Source: Endomychus coccineus
Taxonomy: Eukaryota > Arthropoda > Insecta > Coleoptera > Endomychidae
Assembly: GCA_958510875.1 (NCBI GenBank)
Contig: OY294068.1
Location: 67,248,633 to 67,312,632 of the forward strand
Reading direction: 5' to 3'
DNA: 64,000 nt
The notes beneath the pieces are model-generated. The model saw only the letters and a list, made by a program, of their open reading frames with translations. It made no database searches and had not been told where the DNA came from. Below are positions 44,601 through 57,573 of the stretch, piece by piece. A program made the translations under genes and the position numbers. Numbering within the stretch: position 1 is the stretch's first letter; each line of letters opens with the position of its first letter.

Positions 44601-45530
44601 GCAATATGAAAATTACTAGGTTCTATAGTGTTTGCTATGTTTGTTCAATATATATGAAAAGAAAATAAACTATTAAATGGAATATGACAAAGTTCCAGTT
44701 TTCTTAGAACATTGAATGAATTAGCGGATTGCATTACTTACACCAAAATAGCAAACTGCATTCATAACCTTGACTCAAAAATGTTCATGTTTATTCATGA
44801 CTACGGAAAAGGCAATTAACACAGATTAACATGTATTATTCTTACTGTAGCCACAACTGATGGTTGAAAGGTCGATTGGGTCTTAGTAATACCAACTTTT
44901 GTAATTGAAAAATAACCAGTTACTAAAATAATCACGTTCTGGTAAATCATGTTACTATTCATTTAAGTGAGTCAAAATCAAATACATACTATTATGGAAA
45001 ACCTCACATAACAGTGGCCTCGTGGATGGTCGATCATATAAGAACAATACCTCTTAGCAGCACAACGTAATTCTATCGGGAAAATTAGGAATATACCATT
45101 ATTTTTTATTTATTGATACATATATCTATTCGACCCTGATTGACTGATAAAATTCAATAATTGGAACTATCACAGTTACAGTTACTAGATTCCTTATTGT
45201 AAAAATATTTCATATATTTTAGTAATATGTTATAATAATTCTTTTTCGTTATTGCTGATTTCAAATCTTTTCATCAAAAGCATGTAACAATGAGCGATGA
45301 AATTCCACCATCCATTCCCTGCTCAAACGATAATCAAATGTAAATAGATTACGTTTGAATCTTGTTAGACATCGCAAAATTTCCAGTGCGGGATAAATGA
45401 AGCATTAACTGTAATCAAATATTAAAAGGACTACACTAAGTAGAGTATAATACAATAAGATTTATTGTATCAGCTTTCTACATATACACAATTATAAACA
45501 CATATAAAGGAGTAATTTGCAAATGTTCAA
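44600..45530. other. Unassigned AT-rich stretch
   Basis: Probably includes further decayed PLE sequence next to 44600. Nothing else was recognised. Confidence 0.3.
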
Positions 45531-45539
45531 TTAATTAAA

Positions 45540-45790
45540 TTTGTATGAATTTGACTCAATGATTATCCATCAGTTACACCGACTTAGTAGAACGTTTCAT
45601 ATGAATCATATCCAGGATAGATCTTTTATAGCAATTGATTTCTTTAGCTTTAATATAATCAAAACAATGTTTAGCAAGAGCAGTGGAATTTTCTAAGTTT
45701 TTTGTTCTAGTGCTATACTTATGAACATATATCCTATTTTGTAAATGTCGCTTAGAGATTCCTGTAACTCTTAATAAAATATCAGTCTGA
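45540..45790 (-). pseudogene. PLE family A endonuclease fragment
   Basis: The minus strand reads RVTGISKRHLQNRIYVHKYS, then TKNLENSTALAKHCFDYIK and YKRSILDMIHMKR, matching the family A copies at 1688-2054 and 38280-38500. The start of the domain and the terminal repeats are missing. Confidence 0.8.
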
Positions 45791-46700
45791 AGTCAGATCT
45801 GATCACTGCTGTGAAACTGCTCAAAGTGGAAATCGATATTGATACGAACAAATATATAGTAGCAGTATTTCTCGATTTCAAAAAGACCTTTGAAACAATA
45901 AAAATTTCTATTTTATTGATAGATTGATTGATTGAATACGAGTATCACAATCCACAAGACAATATGTTCGGCCCTGTGTCGTTCATTTTATACCTGAATG
46001 ATATCAATTACTTAAAAAAATGTGGAATCATTAATCTCTACATTTTTGCAGATGACACTTAACTGACTGAGTGATGTTAGTCTACCAAAGTACCAAATAC
46101 TGTGAATAAAATGAATTGAACCCTCCATAATGTAACAGCATTTCTCAAAATCAACAAAGTTCAGCTCAATATTACAAAACAAATTATAAGAACATAACCA
46201 CCCCATACAAGCACAATTTGATTCATAATAATAGGTAAATATACAAATAAATGGTACTACAATTATTAAATTGATTAAAGAATTTAAATATCTTAGAATC
46301 ATGTTAGACAACTCTCTGAATTTGAAAATACCTTCCGTTTTATTTATGAGCAAAATATGGTTTTTACACGCATCAGCAGATATTTGACGTTTCAAATATC
46401 TTCAACAGTTTATAATATTATAATTAAATCTCATTTAGATTAATGTGCCGCCTACCTATTTTCTTTTAGATGTATTTCTATGTTATCTCAAAAACTGCAG
46501 AATAGAGCTGTGCGAGAACAAATTATGCTTCAGGTTCTAGATTGGCCATCTGTGAAAAATAGATTATTATATTACTTCAAATGGAAAACTACTTACTTCA
46601 ACCAATTGATTGTCTACCAAAACGAAATTCATGAGTCGTTATCCTAGGAGAGGGAATACAAATTTGTATGTAACAAGAACAAATTACATTAGATAATTAA
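45781..46700 (+). pseudogene. LINE reverse transcriptase relic, same family as 24760-26425
   Basis: Plus-strand fragments give NKYIVAVFLDFKKTFETI (compare VVAVFLDLKRAFETI in the better copy), GPVSFILYLNDINYLKKCG, FADDT, TAFLKINKVQLNITK, a SHLD-CAAYLFSF segment and LQNRAVREQIMLQVLDW. Stops are frequent, so it is much older than the 25-kb copy. Confidence 0.8.
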
Positions 46701-46709
46701 TTCATTCTA

Positions 46710-47275
46710 CAGAACTCATTGAATACATTCAACTTCCCCTAGTTATTAGGAGCATCATATACATCTTACATTTACTTTATTTAGTTGAATATCTAAAATC
46801 AAAATACACTGTTTGTTGAAGTATTGATACCTGTAAACCAGGCGCGTTTTATTCATTTGTATTATTTATTAGATTTAATTTTTATATAATACTAGATATT
46901 CTTTCTTGTAAGTATTCAATTTTGGTATTATTATTATAATGTAACAATTATTTGTAAATTAGATTCTTATATTAACAAATCCAATCTACACCTATACTAA
47001 CTTGTTCAAGATCGTTTTAATTCGATATAAAGCAGGCGTAAAACTATCAGCAATTTTGGTATATGTTATCAATTTTTGTCCTGCCAGCAAAAATATATGA
47101 AAAATGATAAAATTATAAGGATTTATGCAAATTACGTATATACATTTGCATTTGCCGAAAGAGTTCATACTACATACACATATCGCAATAAACACCTAAT
47201 GTTTGTTTGCTTTCCTTCAGTTTTAAATAGAAAATTCAATTTATGCTTTAACGATGGGAGACAGTTTTCTCAATG
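46710..47275. other. Unassigned AT-rich stretch
   Basis: No recognisable feature. Confidence 0.3.
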
Positions 47276-47281
47276 CATATT

Positions 47282-49520
47282 TAGTCCAGGCAAAAGCCGG
47301 GATTTCAGCCATAATAAAAAAAGACAAGTAGGTCCGAATAGAAACATTTTTGTGGGATTTGATTCGTGGGGTTATTAGGATTATTCATAACACATAAATT
47401 TCGAATTTAAAATGCACCAAGGGGTTTTTGGGTCGCTGATCACGATTTTGACGTCAGATTTACTTGAAATCAATTCTGGGGGTGAAATATCGATCAAATT
47501 GGCCAATTTTCCACCCCCAGAATTGATTTCAAGTAAATCTGACGTCAAAATCGTGATCAGCGACCCAAAAAACCTCCTTGGTGGATTCAAAATCCAAACA
47601 TAATATATCATTAAGAAAACCTTTTTTGATTTATTTTGTCCCACGTTGTGGTGACAATTGTTAAGAAAAGGTCTTTTTAGCTTATTATTTATTATGAATT
47701 ATTTGATCAATTTGATTCTTTCAATGTTTTGAATTCTACCGGCTAGCTTTCTTATTGTATTTTATTTATTTTGAATCTTATGTTTGTTTTGAATTGAATA
47801 ATGAACTGTTACCTTTTTATTTTTATATTGAATTATATATGGAATTAAACACAATGTTCTTTGAATGTTAAAACTTTTAATATTTAAATTTCTATGACTC
47901 TAATTTATATCGGGTATCAATTTTTACAATGTGATGTTCAAATAGATCTATGATCTAACCTCAAAATTATTTACTATTTATCTTTGTTTAATCTACAATC
48001 TTTCTTTCAGATTTACAGACAGATAATAATACAATGGAGAAATAATAAATAAACTAACGTTTAGTTTATATCCAAGAATATGTTTTAAAATGTAGGCAAT
48101 GTTCACTTGGCTTGATCTTCTTATTAATTTGATAATTAACTTTAACCGTAGGTACACAATTTCTCTGCTTCTCTGCTTCTTACTTCTTTTGAAATCAGGA
48201 ACTGTTGAAAATTGTTAACTTAGTTTTATTCTTTTTATTAAAGATACAAAACTCTTTAATGATGTATGGAACTTTATCGAAGGCTGGCTATCGTTCGATG
48301 TTACTTATGAATTGTAGGTTATTGTAACCTTTAAACTTTGTTCGGAGACTTGGAACACTACTTGACTTGTAGAAATTATTTATTTGCTTCGGTTACTTTC
48401 AACCTTACGAAGCTACTGGAACACTTGGGTTCACCGATGTTTATCCAATACACTATGGTTATGGAAACTTTATGAGTTGCTTGAGTACCTTGACTCTTCA
48501 GATGTTGATGGCTAACCGACTTGGCTTGTCTTCAGATGCCTTTTATAGGCCGATGCTACTTGATGTCATATTCAACCTATGAGGTGCTTTCTTTGACTAT
48601 CAAGAATGCTTTGATGATTGTTGCAAAACTAACATAAGTATTACATTGTTACTCGTCTGGCGTCTATAAAATCGCCTCGACCAATCAGAATTTAGTATTC
48701 TATAAATTTTGAATTATTGGAGATTTTCAACTTATTTTAAATGATGATGATTCCTTTTTTTTAAATTAATATTGCCTACATTTTTCCACACACTTTGGTT
48801 TAAGATAACCTATGATTAGGTTATTATTAATATGATTATTCCAATAATTATTATAAATTTGACAGTTTTCATTCTTAAAAACTAATACATAATATAATAT
48901 ATCAATAACATTTCTTTAACATTATATAACTCAAATTTACTAATCCTAACTCATATCTATAACATTTTTCAATAGTTTGTGCTATCTCATGATAGTTTTT
49001 GTAATCATTTTAATTATGATTTCTGCCTTCGTAACACTGTACGTTTATTCACTTTCACTGAAGTTCTTGTTCTACACTTCTATTCTAATTACATTGTTGT
49101 TTATTATGTTTTACATTGTTTATTATATTATACTAACTATTATTTAACATTTAATATTGTTTTTTAATTCCATATAATATCTTTTTATTAATTTTTTCTA
49201 ATTTTTAATGTTCGGTAAGTTCTAATTTTTATCATTTTTATTGTTTAGGAAATGAAATCATAACAATATATTGCCAAAATAATCTATAAGAGTGCAAAAT
49301 GACCAATTTGATCGATTTTCCACCCCTAGAATTGATTTCAAGTGAATCTGACGTCAAAATCGTGATCAGCGACCTAAAAAACCTCCTTCATGCATTTTAA
49401 ATTCGAAATTATCCTTTTGGGTTTCTTCTGGCCCCCAAGATAACCCCACGAATCGAATCCCACGAAAATTTTCCGATTCTGACCTACATATCTTTTCTTT
49501 CCGGTTCGTTGCCTAGACTA
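47282..49520. mobile_element. TAGT-ended fold-back element TFB-3
   Basis: Ends read TAGTCCAGGCAA (left) and TAGTCTAGGCAA (right) inward, with target duplication ATT at 47279-47281 and 49521-49523. Arms share gtaggtc, gtgggatttgattcgtgggg and aaatttcgaatttaaaatgca in opposite orientations, about 130 bp, and then continue into satellite-type repeats. The core (47650-49280) is very AT-rich and encodes nothing recognised. Length is 2239 bp. Confidence 0.88.
47413..47590. repeat. Near-perfect palindrome made of two inverted satellite monomers
   Basis: The text gggtcgctgatcacgatttt (left) and its exact complement aaaatcgtgatcagcgaccc (right) belong to arms of about 75 bp that meet around an AT-rich centre near 47498. 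The arms hold the same blocks as the 150-bp array at 242-985. A third, single copy is at 49290-49400. Confidence 0.93.
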
Positions 49521-49580
49521 ATTGCACCCCTGCTCCCATGATTTTCCATCGCTGAAATAAGAAAACAACATAGACTAAAT

Positions 49581-49928
49581 CTAATTCAAAACACATTCCA
49601 TGCTTCGCATTTTAATAAATCCGGTGATACTTTTAACAGGCTTCAATAAGTTTTTCACTTTTCTCAAGTTGAATATATTGTTTATATTACTAAGTGATGC
49701 GTTCTGAACATTTATCACGAAATGTTCTATGAGAATGATTGAAATGTTTCGTAGTTGTAATTCACGTTTGCAAGTGTTTATTGGATATAAATAAACTGAA
49801 ACTTGCACTGTGTAATTACGCTTCCAATGTGCAGAGATATTATTGCATAGGTTATTACCGTACTGTGACCCTGGATAAATAAACACAGTTGATACAGCTT
49901 CATACGTCTGCTTAACGTCTTTTGACAC
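49581..49928 (-). CDS. Unidentified open frame just outside TFB-3
   Basis: A frame of about 115 codons, stop to stop, without an ATG at its head (it opens at GTG). Text such as VFIYPGSQYGNNLCNNISAH and RELQLRNISIILIEHFVIN looks like ordinary protein rather than low complexity. No family, signal peptide or splice support could be established. It could be an exon or a transposon fragment. Confidence 0.25.
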   Translation of the reverse strand: MSKDVKQTYEAVSTVFIYPGSQYGNNLCNNISAHWKRNYTVQVSVYLYPINTCKRELQLRNISIILIEHFVINVQNASLSNINNIFNLRKVKNLLKPVKSITGFIKMRSMECVLN

Positions 49929-49934
49929 AATAAC

Positions 49935-50661
49935 TTAATTTTCTCACAGTATTCTACCTATTTTTGTACAAAGTTTTCATCAAAGAAGCGGAAGAATTAG
50001 AATTAGATGTGGTTTTTGTATACTTATCATTACAGACGGGAAACATTACTATACACGTAGTACAGCTGTTACGGAAATGATCTGAACTAAGCAGATTATA
50101 AAAGTACTTGTTTCAAAATTGAAGATTGTTAGTTTCTCATGTAATGATTCTGAATATGTAGCATGATTGGAAGGTTTGGAATGACTAGAAAAGAATGGAT
50201 ATCAGATGCTAATAAGTAGACTATCTAAATTTAAAACATCAAGATCTTAGGAAATTCAATCATGTTTTCTGTGAGTTTAGGCCGCATCTTAAGAAATTAT
50301 GAAAGGATTCTATGGATAACATTTGAAGATTCTGATGATAGAAAATACCCTCCTATACGGAAGAGGAAGTGTCAATAAAAAGCATAAGAGAAGGAAGTGA
50401 TCAGACCATATATGTTCATCAATACATGTGTAAAACTACTTGAACACTAATTGTAGAGCAAAACTATGTCTTTTGTCAGAATCTCGGGTTACCAACTAGT
50501 AACCTTGACAATTTTCAGATTTATCGGCTCTATTGAAGAGGTTATGGGCCGGCCGATATGGAAAGCAAGTTGGATCAGGCATTAGGGCCGGTACCTGAAG
50601 AAACTGAGATCATAGCTCCAGGGAAGCAATATAGGTTATCTGGTAAAGCTTCCAGATTTGG

Positions 50662-50709
<48 letters not shown>

Positions 50710-52640
50710 CAACTAGCTTGGACCAATCTCAACCGAATATGTAATATAATGAATAAAAATATCTTAAAAATATTTGAAATTTAAGTTGTATAAAATTTGT
50801 ATTCAGGTAAAAATACTCGAAGGTATATATTATATACTAGTGAGCGCATACGTATAATGCCATGAGAGTAGGGTAACCGCGCGCATAAATGCTTAACGAA
50901 AATGGCCGAAAATCGGTCGAATTTAAAAATAGTAGATTGACTCCACTATCTGTTTTCTGAGATATTTCTTGTTAATGTTTACAAGAAGTTATTGCAATTC
51001 AATGAAAATGTACGATAACTTCTGATATGTTTCCGAATATTTGGAGCTCTAGAGAAATTATTTGCGACCATTCTGATTGCAATTATTGCAGTTAGGCGGT
51101 AGTTTCGATTGTTCAAAGGTATGATTCATACTCAACAAAATGTTTCTACAGAAGGAACAAGTTGAATTTGATATGGTTACGACTAGTTTTGAGGTTGAAC
51201 GTGAATGGTATTGGTAAGCGATAACGTTAAATAAAATGAATACTCTATTTTCATTCAATGGCGGAAGTTTTTAGAACAGGAAACTGAGAATGTGTGCGTG
51301 TGTATTTTTCTGTAATCTTATTTCCACCGTCGAACGTTTGTTAAAGAATAATTTTTCTCACAACTCTGTATAATTGAGATCATGTAGATCAGAAGATTTC
51401 TGTTCTAGTTATAGTTTTCATGCTGAAAACCAAACCGTGATTCATCAGCTGCTGATAACTAATAATTCTAACCAATTCATTTGATAGTTCACAAAAAGCT
51501 TAATAATCTCATCCAAGTAGATAATCTAGAAATAATATAGGGTTTTTAAAATCATTTGGATTAGTTTGGAATTATATTCTAATCTGTTCAATTCCATCAA
51601 CTTCAGGAAATTTCAATGATAAATTTGAAAATGAATCCGTTCACTTCTACTCTGGATGAAATCCTATGTTGAATCATATGTCATTGACTGATAGTCATAT
51701 TTTTAGAATCTAAATTCAATTTTAGTTCAATCATCCCATGATTACATTTTGGTTAGCCAAAATTTTTTCTAGGCTTACTAAGGAATAATAGAGCCGATAT
51801 GACACATAAAATATAACGTTGACATAGTGCTTAATTCACTGCAAGTTTAATGTTGGTGTTCAGCAACAAATTTATTTGAAGTATTTCACAAAACAGTTAT
51901 GAATTATAAATATCTAAAGAATTGCAATTTGATATTTTATATTTACTTACTAATTATTGTTTGGACATAATGAACTATCAGAACAACTATTCTTTCTTGT
52001 TTAAGTTTCCACACTAGTATTTTCCAGGGAGCCATCATATCCTAATACAATAAAATGTACATAAAGTTTTGAAATCATGAAAGAACGTTACTTCCTAGAT
52101 CCTGCAGCAATTTTAAATATTGAGGGTCATTTAGTAGTTGTATTGGTCACACAACCTTGAATATCTTACAACCAATAATCATGGATTTATGGATAAAACT
52201 TGTTGGAAAGACCATATCTATGAGGAAACCCTGTTATTCTCTACCATAATATACTATTCAACGAATCCTGATTTTCAACGAAGAATATTGATTACGAATG
52301 TCACTATGATTTAACAATTATTGTCAATGATCGTTTTTCGAGCGTAAATGTGTTTTTATTGATTATTTATAATTCAATTCATAATGTATCGAGACTTTAG
52401 AATTGAATGATTGCATGTGTATTACAACCGGTTATCAGATACTGCAGAAATGAAAATATAGTTTTTGAGTGAAGTAATTGAGCATTATGGTTAGTTCAAT
52501 TATATCACAAGGACTTAAAATCGGAAGAGAAAAATCACATTTAAATTCCATGAACACTAAAATGACCTCTCTTTAATTTTCTCAATTTCTTTTCTTTATA
52601 TACTAAGTTTATAGAGTTAGTTAGACAATCTAAAAGTTCA
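49935..52640. other. Unassigned stretch with one microsatellite
   Basis: Apart from the TA tract at 50663-50706 nothing was recognised. Frames such as 51058-51258 minus are short and unremarkable. Confidence 0.3.
50663..50706. repeat. (TA)n microsatellite
   Basis: About 44 bp of TA repeats. Confidence 0.95.
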
Positions 52641-52651
52641 ACATTTTGTAA

Positions 52652-53557
52652 TAGTCCAGGAAATAAAGTACAAAATCGACCCAAATTAGAAAAATTTGAG
52701 GTAAAGGATGATTTTGATGTGTGAGGGCTCATTCGATTCGTTTTGACCTCTAGATCAGAATCTGCCACAGCTACATAGGGGGAAATTTGTCCTATTATTA
52801 ATAAACAATAAATAATGGCCAATAAATGGCATGTTTTTGACATAATAAAAAAAAAATTGAAAACGCTATTTTCCATCAATTTTTAGCGGGTAAAGTAGAA
52901 AATTGCAGTTATTTGATCAATAAACAATGTGAATTTAAGGTTTATAACAATTTGTCACTTATCTATGTGTTAATAAACAACAAAATGGAAATTTCCTAAA
53001 TAATCAAGATTATATTCATTTTCAGGTAATTTGAGTTCGCTGAACACAAATTCGATGTTATTTCTGATTGGCTGTTAATCTAATTGTTAATTAACAATTT
53101 GTTAATAAACGAATTAACCCAAAAAATGGAAATTTAAAAAATAATCAAGATTAGATTCATTTTCAGGTAACTTGAGGTCGCTGAATACAAATTCGATGTT
53201 ATTTTTCTGATTGACTGTTAATCTAATTAGTTAATTAACAATTTGTTAATAAACAAATTAACCCAAAAAATTGAAATTTAAAAAATAATCAAGACTAGAG
53301 TCATTTCCAGGTAATTTGAGGTCGCTGAGTAGTTTGATGTTATTTTTTTGATTGAATGTTAATATAATTATTTAATTAATAATTACTTTCATTTTTTGGT
53401 CAATATTTATTGTTTAATAACAATCTGAGACATTTCCCCCTATGTAGCTATGGCCGACTTTGATCTCGAGGCCAAAACGAATCTAATGAGCCCTCATACA
53501 TCAAAATCGGTCCTTTACCTCAAATTTTCCTCTTCAAAACCTTTATTTCCTGGACTA
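52652..53557. mobile_element. TAGT-ended fold-back element TFB-4
   Basis: Both ends read TAGTCCAGGAAATAAAG inward and are flanked by TAA (52649-52651 and 53558-53560). The arms are about 160 bp and include tttgaggtaaaggatgattt against its inverse, and ctacatagggggaaat against atttccccctatgtag. The middle is made of three tandem units. No open frame of interest. At 906 bp it is the shortest complete member. Confidence 0.92.
52915..53395 (+). repeat. Three tandem units, about 142-bp period, inside TFB-4
   Basis: caggtaa followed by (c/t)ttgagktcgctga starts at 53023, 53164 and 53308. Each unit also has taatcaagaytag and gttaattaacaatttgttaa. The core tcgctgaacacaaattcgat matches the cores in TFB-1, TFB-3 and TFB-5. 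Confidence 0.9.
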
Positions 53558-53665
53558 TAAGCCGGTAAATGTTGTTATTGTTCCACATGAAGTAATTGAA
53601 TAATGCACAGTATAACTTATTGGAATATTCACTTGAACTGCACTGTCGGTCTTGATATTACTGAC

Positions 53666-54138
53666 TTACTTGGTGTTAAAAGTGTCAAGAGACTTTAAGC
53701 TGCAGATATAATTTTCTTTGGCACACAATGTTTCATTGGATCCTTCCTCCGCCTCTGTCTCTGTTCTGTGTTGTGGTGGTTCGTTCTTGCTTTGCAAACG
53801 CGTAGCCAACCTAAGTTTTCGATATGTATGAACAATTTGACTGTTTATCTTCATACCGGATATTTTTGGTTGATTTTGAGAAGGGACAGCAGTTTTCTTC
53901 AAAACTCGTCTGCGTGTATTGATCATATTATTTTGGCCTAGAAACAATATGAAAGTAACAACCAGAAAAAAGAAATCGCTGTAAGCCCTAAATTTAATAA
54001 TAATTACCTTCCTAATCTACCATTAGTGTTTACTACATTTTCACCATGACTTGGAAATATATGATAAGAAATTCCCACTGAATATCAATGGACAGAGAAG
54101 CACCCTGGCACACAACAATTCATATTACTTTTTGCCAT
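53666..54138 (-). pseudogene. THAP-domain gene relic, two exons
   Basis: The minus-strand ATG at 54138 gives MAKSNMNCCVPGCFSVH, an in-frame TGA, then YSVGISYHIFPSHGE. CC-x-PGC and the YHxFP block are the first zinc pair and following motif of a THAP domain. The exon would end at GGAAG with donor GTAATT near 54008. After about 70 bp a good acceptor (TTTCTAG at about 53938) leads to an exon with INTRRRVLKKTAVPSQNQP, the AVPxxx box that closes THAP domains. About 75 more codons follow, then a strong donor CAA/GTAAGT near 53666. The second metal pair and the Trp are missing, the direct join is out of frame and a stop is present, so it is a decayed gene. Whether it was a host gene or a P-like transposase is open. 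Confidence 0.55.
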
Positions 54139-54139
54139 T

Positions 54140-55235
54140 TTTGTTAAAATTATTGAATTTGCGTTGGCAGAAGAAACTCATTATTTTGAAGTAATTCAGT
54201 GGTAAAAATGATTATGCGACTAGGATATTATTCTAAAGAATATTATGTAACAAAGAATTATAAGTTATGCATGACCTGGTGACTCACCAATTTGAATAAA
54301 TGAATTGTCAATAGTTTTTATGATATTTTTCTTTATTTTCAGATTGCTGGGTTAATTTTGAACCGTATCTTCACATAATTTGAAAGGTAAGCAGAGTTAA
54401 GAGCCTTATTTATAGTATAACTTTCAAGCTTTTCCTGGCTTAAACATCACTAGGTGATGAAATTGTCCTTTTGCGTTATTCCGTGACCCTTGTAAATATT
54501 ATATGTAATTTTGAATAGTAGTCGCAACCAGATTTACGTTGCACATCATCAATGATATTTTTTTTCATCTATTTGGACTTTTTAGGATACATGAATTGAA
54601 TGAACTTGAACTTGTCAAATCACTACGAACTATATTATTTTCGCGTTACAATAACGAATTTTCACAAATTATTGTGACATGCCTGTGCATGATGTAAATA
54701 GCCTCTCGAAAAATATAATGGTTCTCATATATGATATTTCGAAGAACGAAAAACGGGGATCCCTTGATTGAGAGATAGATATATTATTTATTTACCATAT
54801 TACACATACTAGATACATTCATGAAAGGTCAATAAAATAGAAAGAGCATATTTATATTTCAATAGGATATTATGCAGTAAAATACACAAAAACAAAACTA
54901 ATATATTCACAATGGTAACATTACAAACATTAAAATAATTTACACATTTGTAGGCGTACGTCAAGGTTATATTATTACAATGGTGCGAATATTCGTATTT
55001 CCGAATTTGAGCAATATTGGATGCGATGCGGGAAATTTCGTCAACATATACTTGTTAACGCGTTATTGATGAATTGATGAATAATGAAAATTGACAAGTT
55101 GAGGGAGCTATTCTCCTAGGCTCGACCAATGAGTCAAGGAAGGGCTTGCAAAGCATAGGTATTACAGTATTCTTGGATATTAGGTTCATTGAAAAAGAGT
55201 TACTTTAAATCGATGATTAGGCACAGAATGATTTG
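54140..55235. other. Unassigned stretch
   Basis: No recognisable feature. Some may belong to the LINE relic that follows. Confidence 0.3.
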
Positions 55236-55239
55236 ATAC

Positions 55240-55610
55240 TTTATTCCGATTGATCGACGGGAAGGAAAGAAGGAAGGAAACCTATAATGTTCAAAGAACA
55301 TCGTGTGAGCCAGCAAAGGAATGTTGGGAGAGGATTTTTTTCTTGATGGTTTGGAGGCTATAGGCATAAGGAAAGACCTCACAAAACAAAGAGTTCCACA
55401 ATTTCCCCGCTTGATAGAAAAATTAAGTCTGGTAGGAAGAACTTCGGGAGGTCTCTTTTGGTTGCATTAAACTGTACTAGATTATTATTATATCCCAATT
55501 TCAAAATCTTCGCCAGATCTCTATTAATTGTGTCAACCTGTCGCTGTCTTGCTCCTTTGGCTTCATTGGATGGTATAGGGACTCTAGATTTAGATTTAGA
55601 ACGATATTTT
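55240..55610 (-). pseudogene. LINE relic, same family as 22020-23560, internally deleted
   Basis: The minus strand reads VPIPSNEAKGARQRQVDTIN, then RDLAKILKLGYNNNLVQFNA, which is the segment after the catalytic ADD (compare AGQRQVDMINGDLAMI near 22800). It then jumps to RLPEVLPTRLNFSIKRGNCG and KPSRKKSSPNIPLLAHTM, which belong to the extreme C-terminus. The thumb region between is deleted. Confidence 0.65.
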
Positions 55611-55961
55611 TCTCAAAATCTTTGAATGCAAGAATTTTTTTAATATTTCATATTCGTTCCTTGATGCCTAAATAGCCTCGAAGTTACTCATATAACCAAA
55701 ATGGTAAGAAAAAAAAATATTCAGTAATATCTCCCGGCGAGGTGTAATTCTTTGGGCGATACTTGTTTCAATATCTCTAAGATATTGTAATAACTACGCT
55801 ATGTGTAATTGAAGAATAGAGTGCTAACATATTTTAAATAAAGGTCACAATTTCTCAAGAAAGTTTATCACTTTCAGAACACAGTACGGACTAATATCTC
55901 CAGCACAAGGTGATCCCTTGTTTGCCTTATTATCCCCAAATAATATTTAAGCAGGCACATT

Positions 55962-56268
55962 TTGATTTCTAATTTAGTTTACTCTGATGATGGCTACATG
56001 GCCGAAACGTCGTACTTTAATAGTATTTTTAGTGTGAACTTTACTATAGTTCATCAAAAAACAACCAAAACTGAAAAAGTGACCAACCACTCATCATCAG
56101 GCAAAGATTTGTCCTATTTTCAATCCCAAAAGTTTGATAACAGTATTGAAGACGATAATTATGCCGAATACTTAGAATGTGATGAACCATGTAACATCAC
56201 ATTATAGGGTGACTGGATTAAATGTATTAGCTGTGGAAACTGGTTCCACGAAGGTTCGACAATGTACT
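55962..56268 (+). pseudogene. C-terminal tail of a Tigger/pogo-like DDE transposase
   Basis: An open frame of 81 codons ends ...LECDEPCNITL at a TAG. The same frame continues past that stop as GDWIKCISCGNWFHEGS. The C-x3-C ... GDWI-x-C-x2-C-x2-WFHE pattern is the Cys/His-rich tail seen in insect Tigger/pogo-type transposases. The catalytic domain was not found upstream. The in-frame stop and lost final Cys show decay. Confidence 0.45.
55984..56011 (+). ncRNA. Weak hammerhead-like core
   Basis: CTGATGA, then GGC..GCC, then GAAAC and GTC occur in the right order, as in PLE hammerheads with almost no stem III. The flanks do not pair to make stem I, and the sequence overlaps the Tigger-like frame. 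It may be a PLE scrap or chance. Confidence 0.3.
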
Positions 56269-56901
56269 AAAGCTTGTGTGATCCTTGTGTGAAAGTCAAC
56301 CTAAAGATTCTGAATAACCTACATTGTTACCGAAGTCATCCCATCAGGACTTCATAAGTCATCTCATCTGGACAAAGTTTTGTGTTTTTATTTGTTTCAT
56401 TCTCAATATTATAATCTTAGTTTTGTTAACTATTTGAATATCAAATTTCAGTTAGATGCTACTGTAAATTAAAATTTCCTGATTTAATTTGAAAAGGTGG
56501 GTGATTTCTGCCGGAGTTACCCTATAGAGACACGAATTCCATTTTAAAATACATTAAATTCACCATCTTCTGATGATGAAAGTTCACAATGAAGTTTGGT
56601 ACAGGAATGTAGATACAAACCATTTATTTTCTCAAATAATGATGATCCATGATTACCATTCGGATTTGAATCACCATGTATAGTCGAGGAAATAAAGCAT
56701 TACACCTGGAATTTTTGAAAGAATGAACGGATTGCTCATTCGATTCTGAAAGTCGAGTGAAAAATTGTGGGGTATTGGATTTTCTTGGAAAATTTCTTCT
56801 GAATTTTATAAAACGTGAAAAATGGACCTTTTCATGCCATTTTCTGGAGATGATTTATCTAATTATAAACACTGAAAATATCTGGAATTGGTTGATCAGG
56901 C

Positions 56902-57330
56902 ATTTTCGAGAGTGTTGAACACGAATATGATGTTTAAGAATGCGCATAATGCACCTGGAGGTCAGTAACCCTGGGTAGTGGGTATCACGTCGGTCTCAGA
57001 GAATTCACAGAAATTTTATTGGAAACGGTCCCAAATTTGTCACTCGGGGGTTTTCGAAGATGCTGAACCCGAATATTATTCTATAGTGCACCTGGTGATC
57101 GGTAACCCTGACTATAACGTCGGTCACGTGGAATTTCTCATTTATTAAATTACCAATCATCTCAAAATTGTTACTCGAAGGTTTTCGAGGATGCTGAACA
57201 CTACTATGATGTTTAAAATATTATATAATGCAACTGGTGATCGGTAACTCTGACTATAACGATGGTCACAGGCAATTTCTCAAAAATTGTAATTGGTACC
57301 AAACTTTCGAGGGTGTTAAATACCTAGAAA
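56902..57330 (+). repeat. Four degenerate tandem units, 120-150 bp, in TFB-5
   Basis: ttttcgag or close variants start at 56902, 57051, 57182 and 57304. Units carry gctgaacacgaatatgatg-like cores, ataatgcacctggtgatcgg and taaccctgactataacg. Confidence 0.85.
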
Positions 57331-57532
57331 TTAATAAAACAAACTTTAAAATTTTGCCAAAAGTGTAAATATTCATGATCCTTACACCTTCTGAAATATT
57401 AAGAAAATATGTTCCATATCATATTTTTATTGATTAATTGTTATTTTACAAAGATATATTATGTAGAAAAATAATTATTTGTTAACTTGTTAAAAAAATG
57501 GGAGATAATAGAAGCAGCAATAATTACAAAAA

Positions 57533-57573
57533 TGTTTATTTTTTTTTATTTTTTTTTTTATTTTTTTTTTACT
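57533..57573 (+). repeat. Poly-T-rich tract
   Basis: Runs of 8 to 13 T separated by single A, inside TFB-5. Confidence 0.9.
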
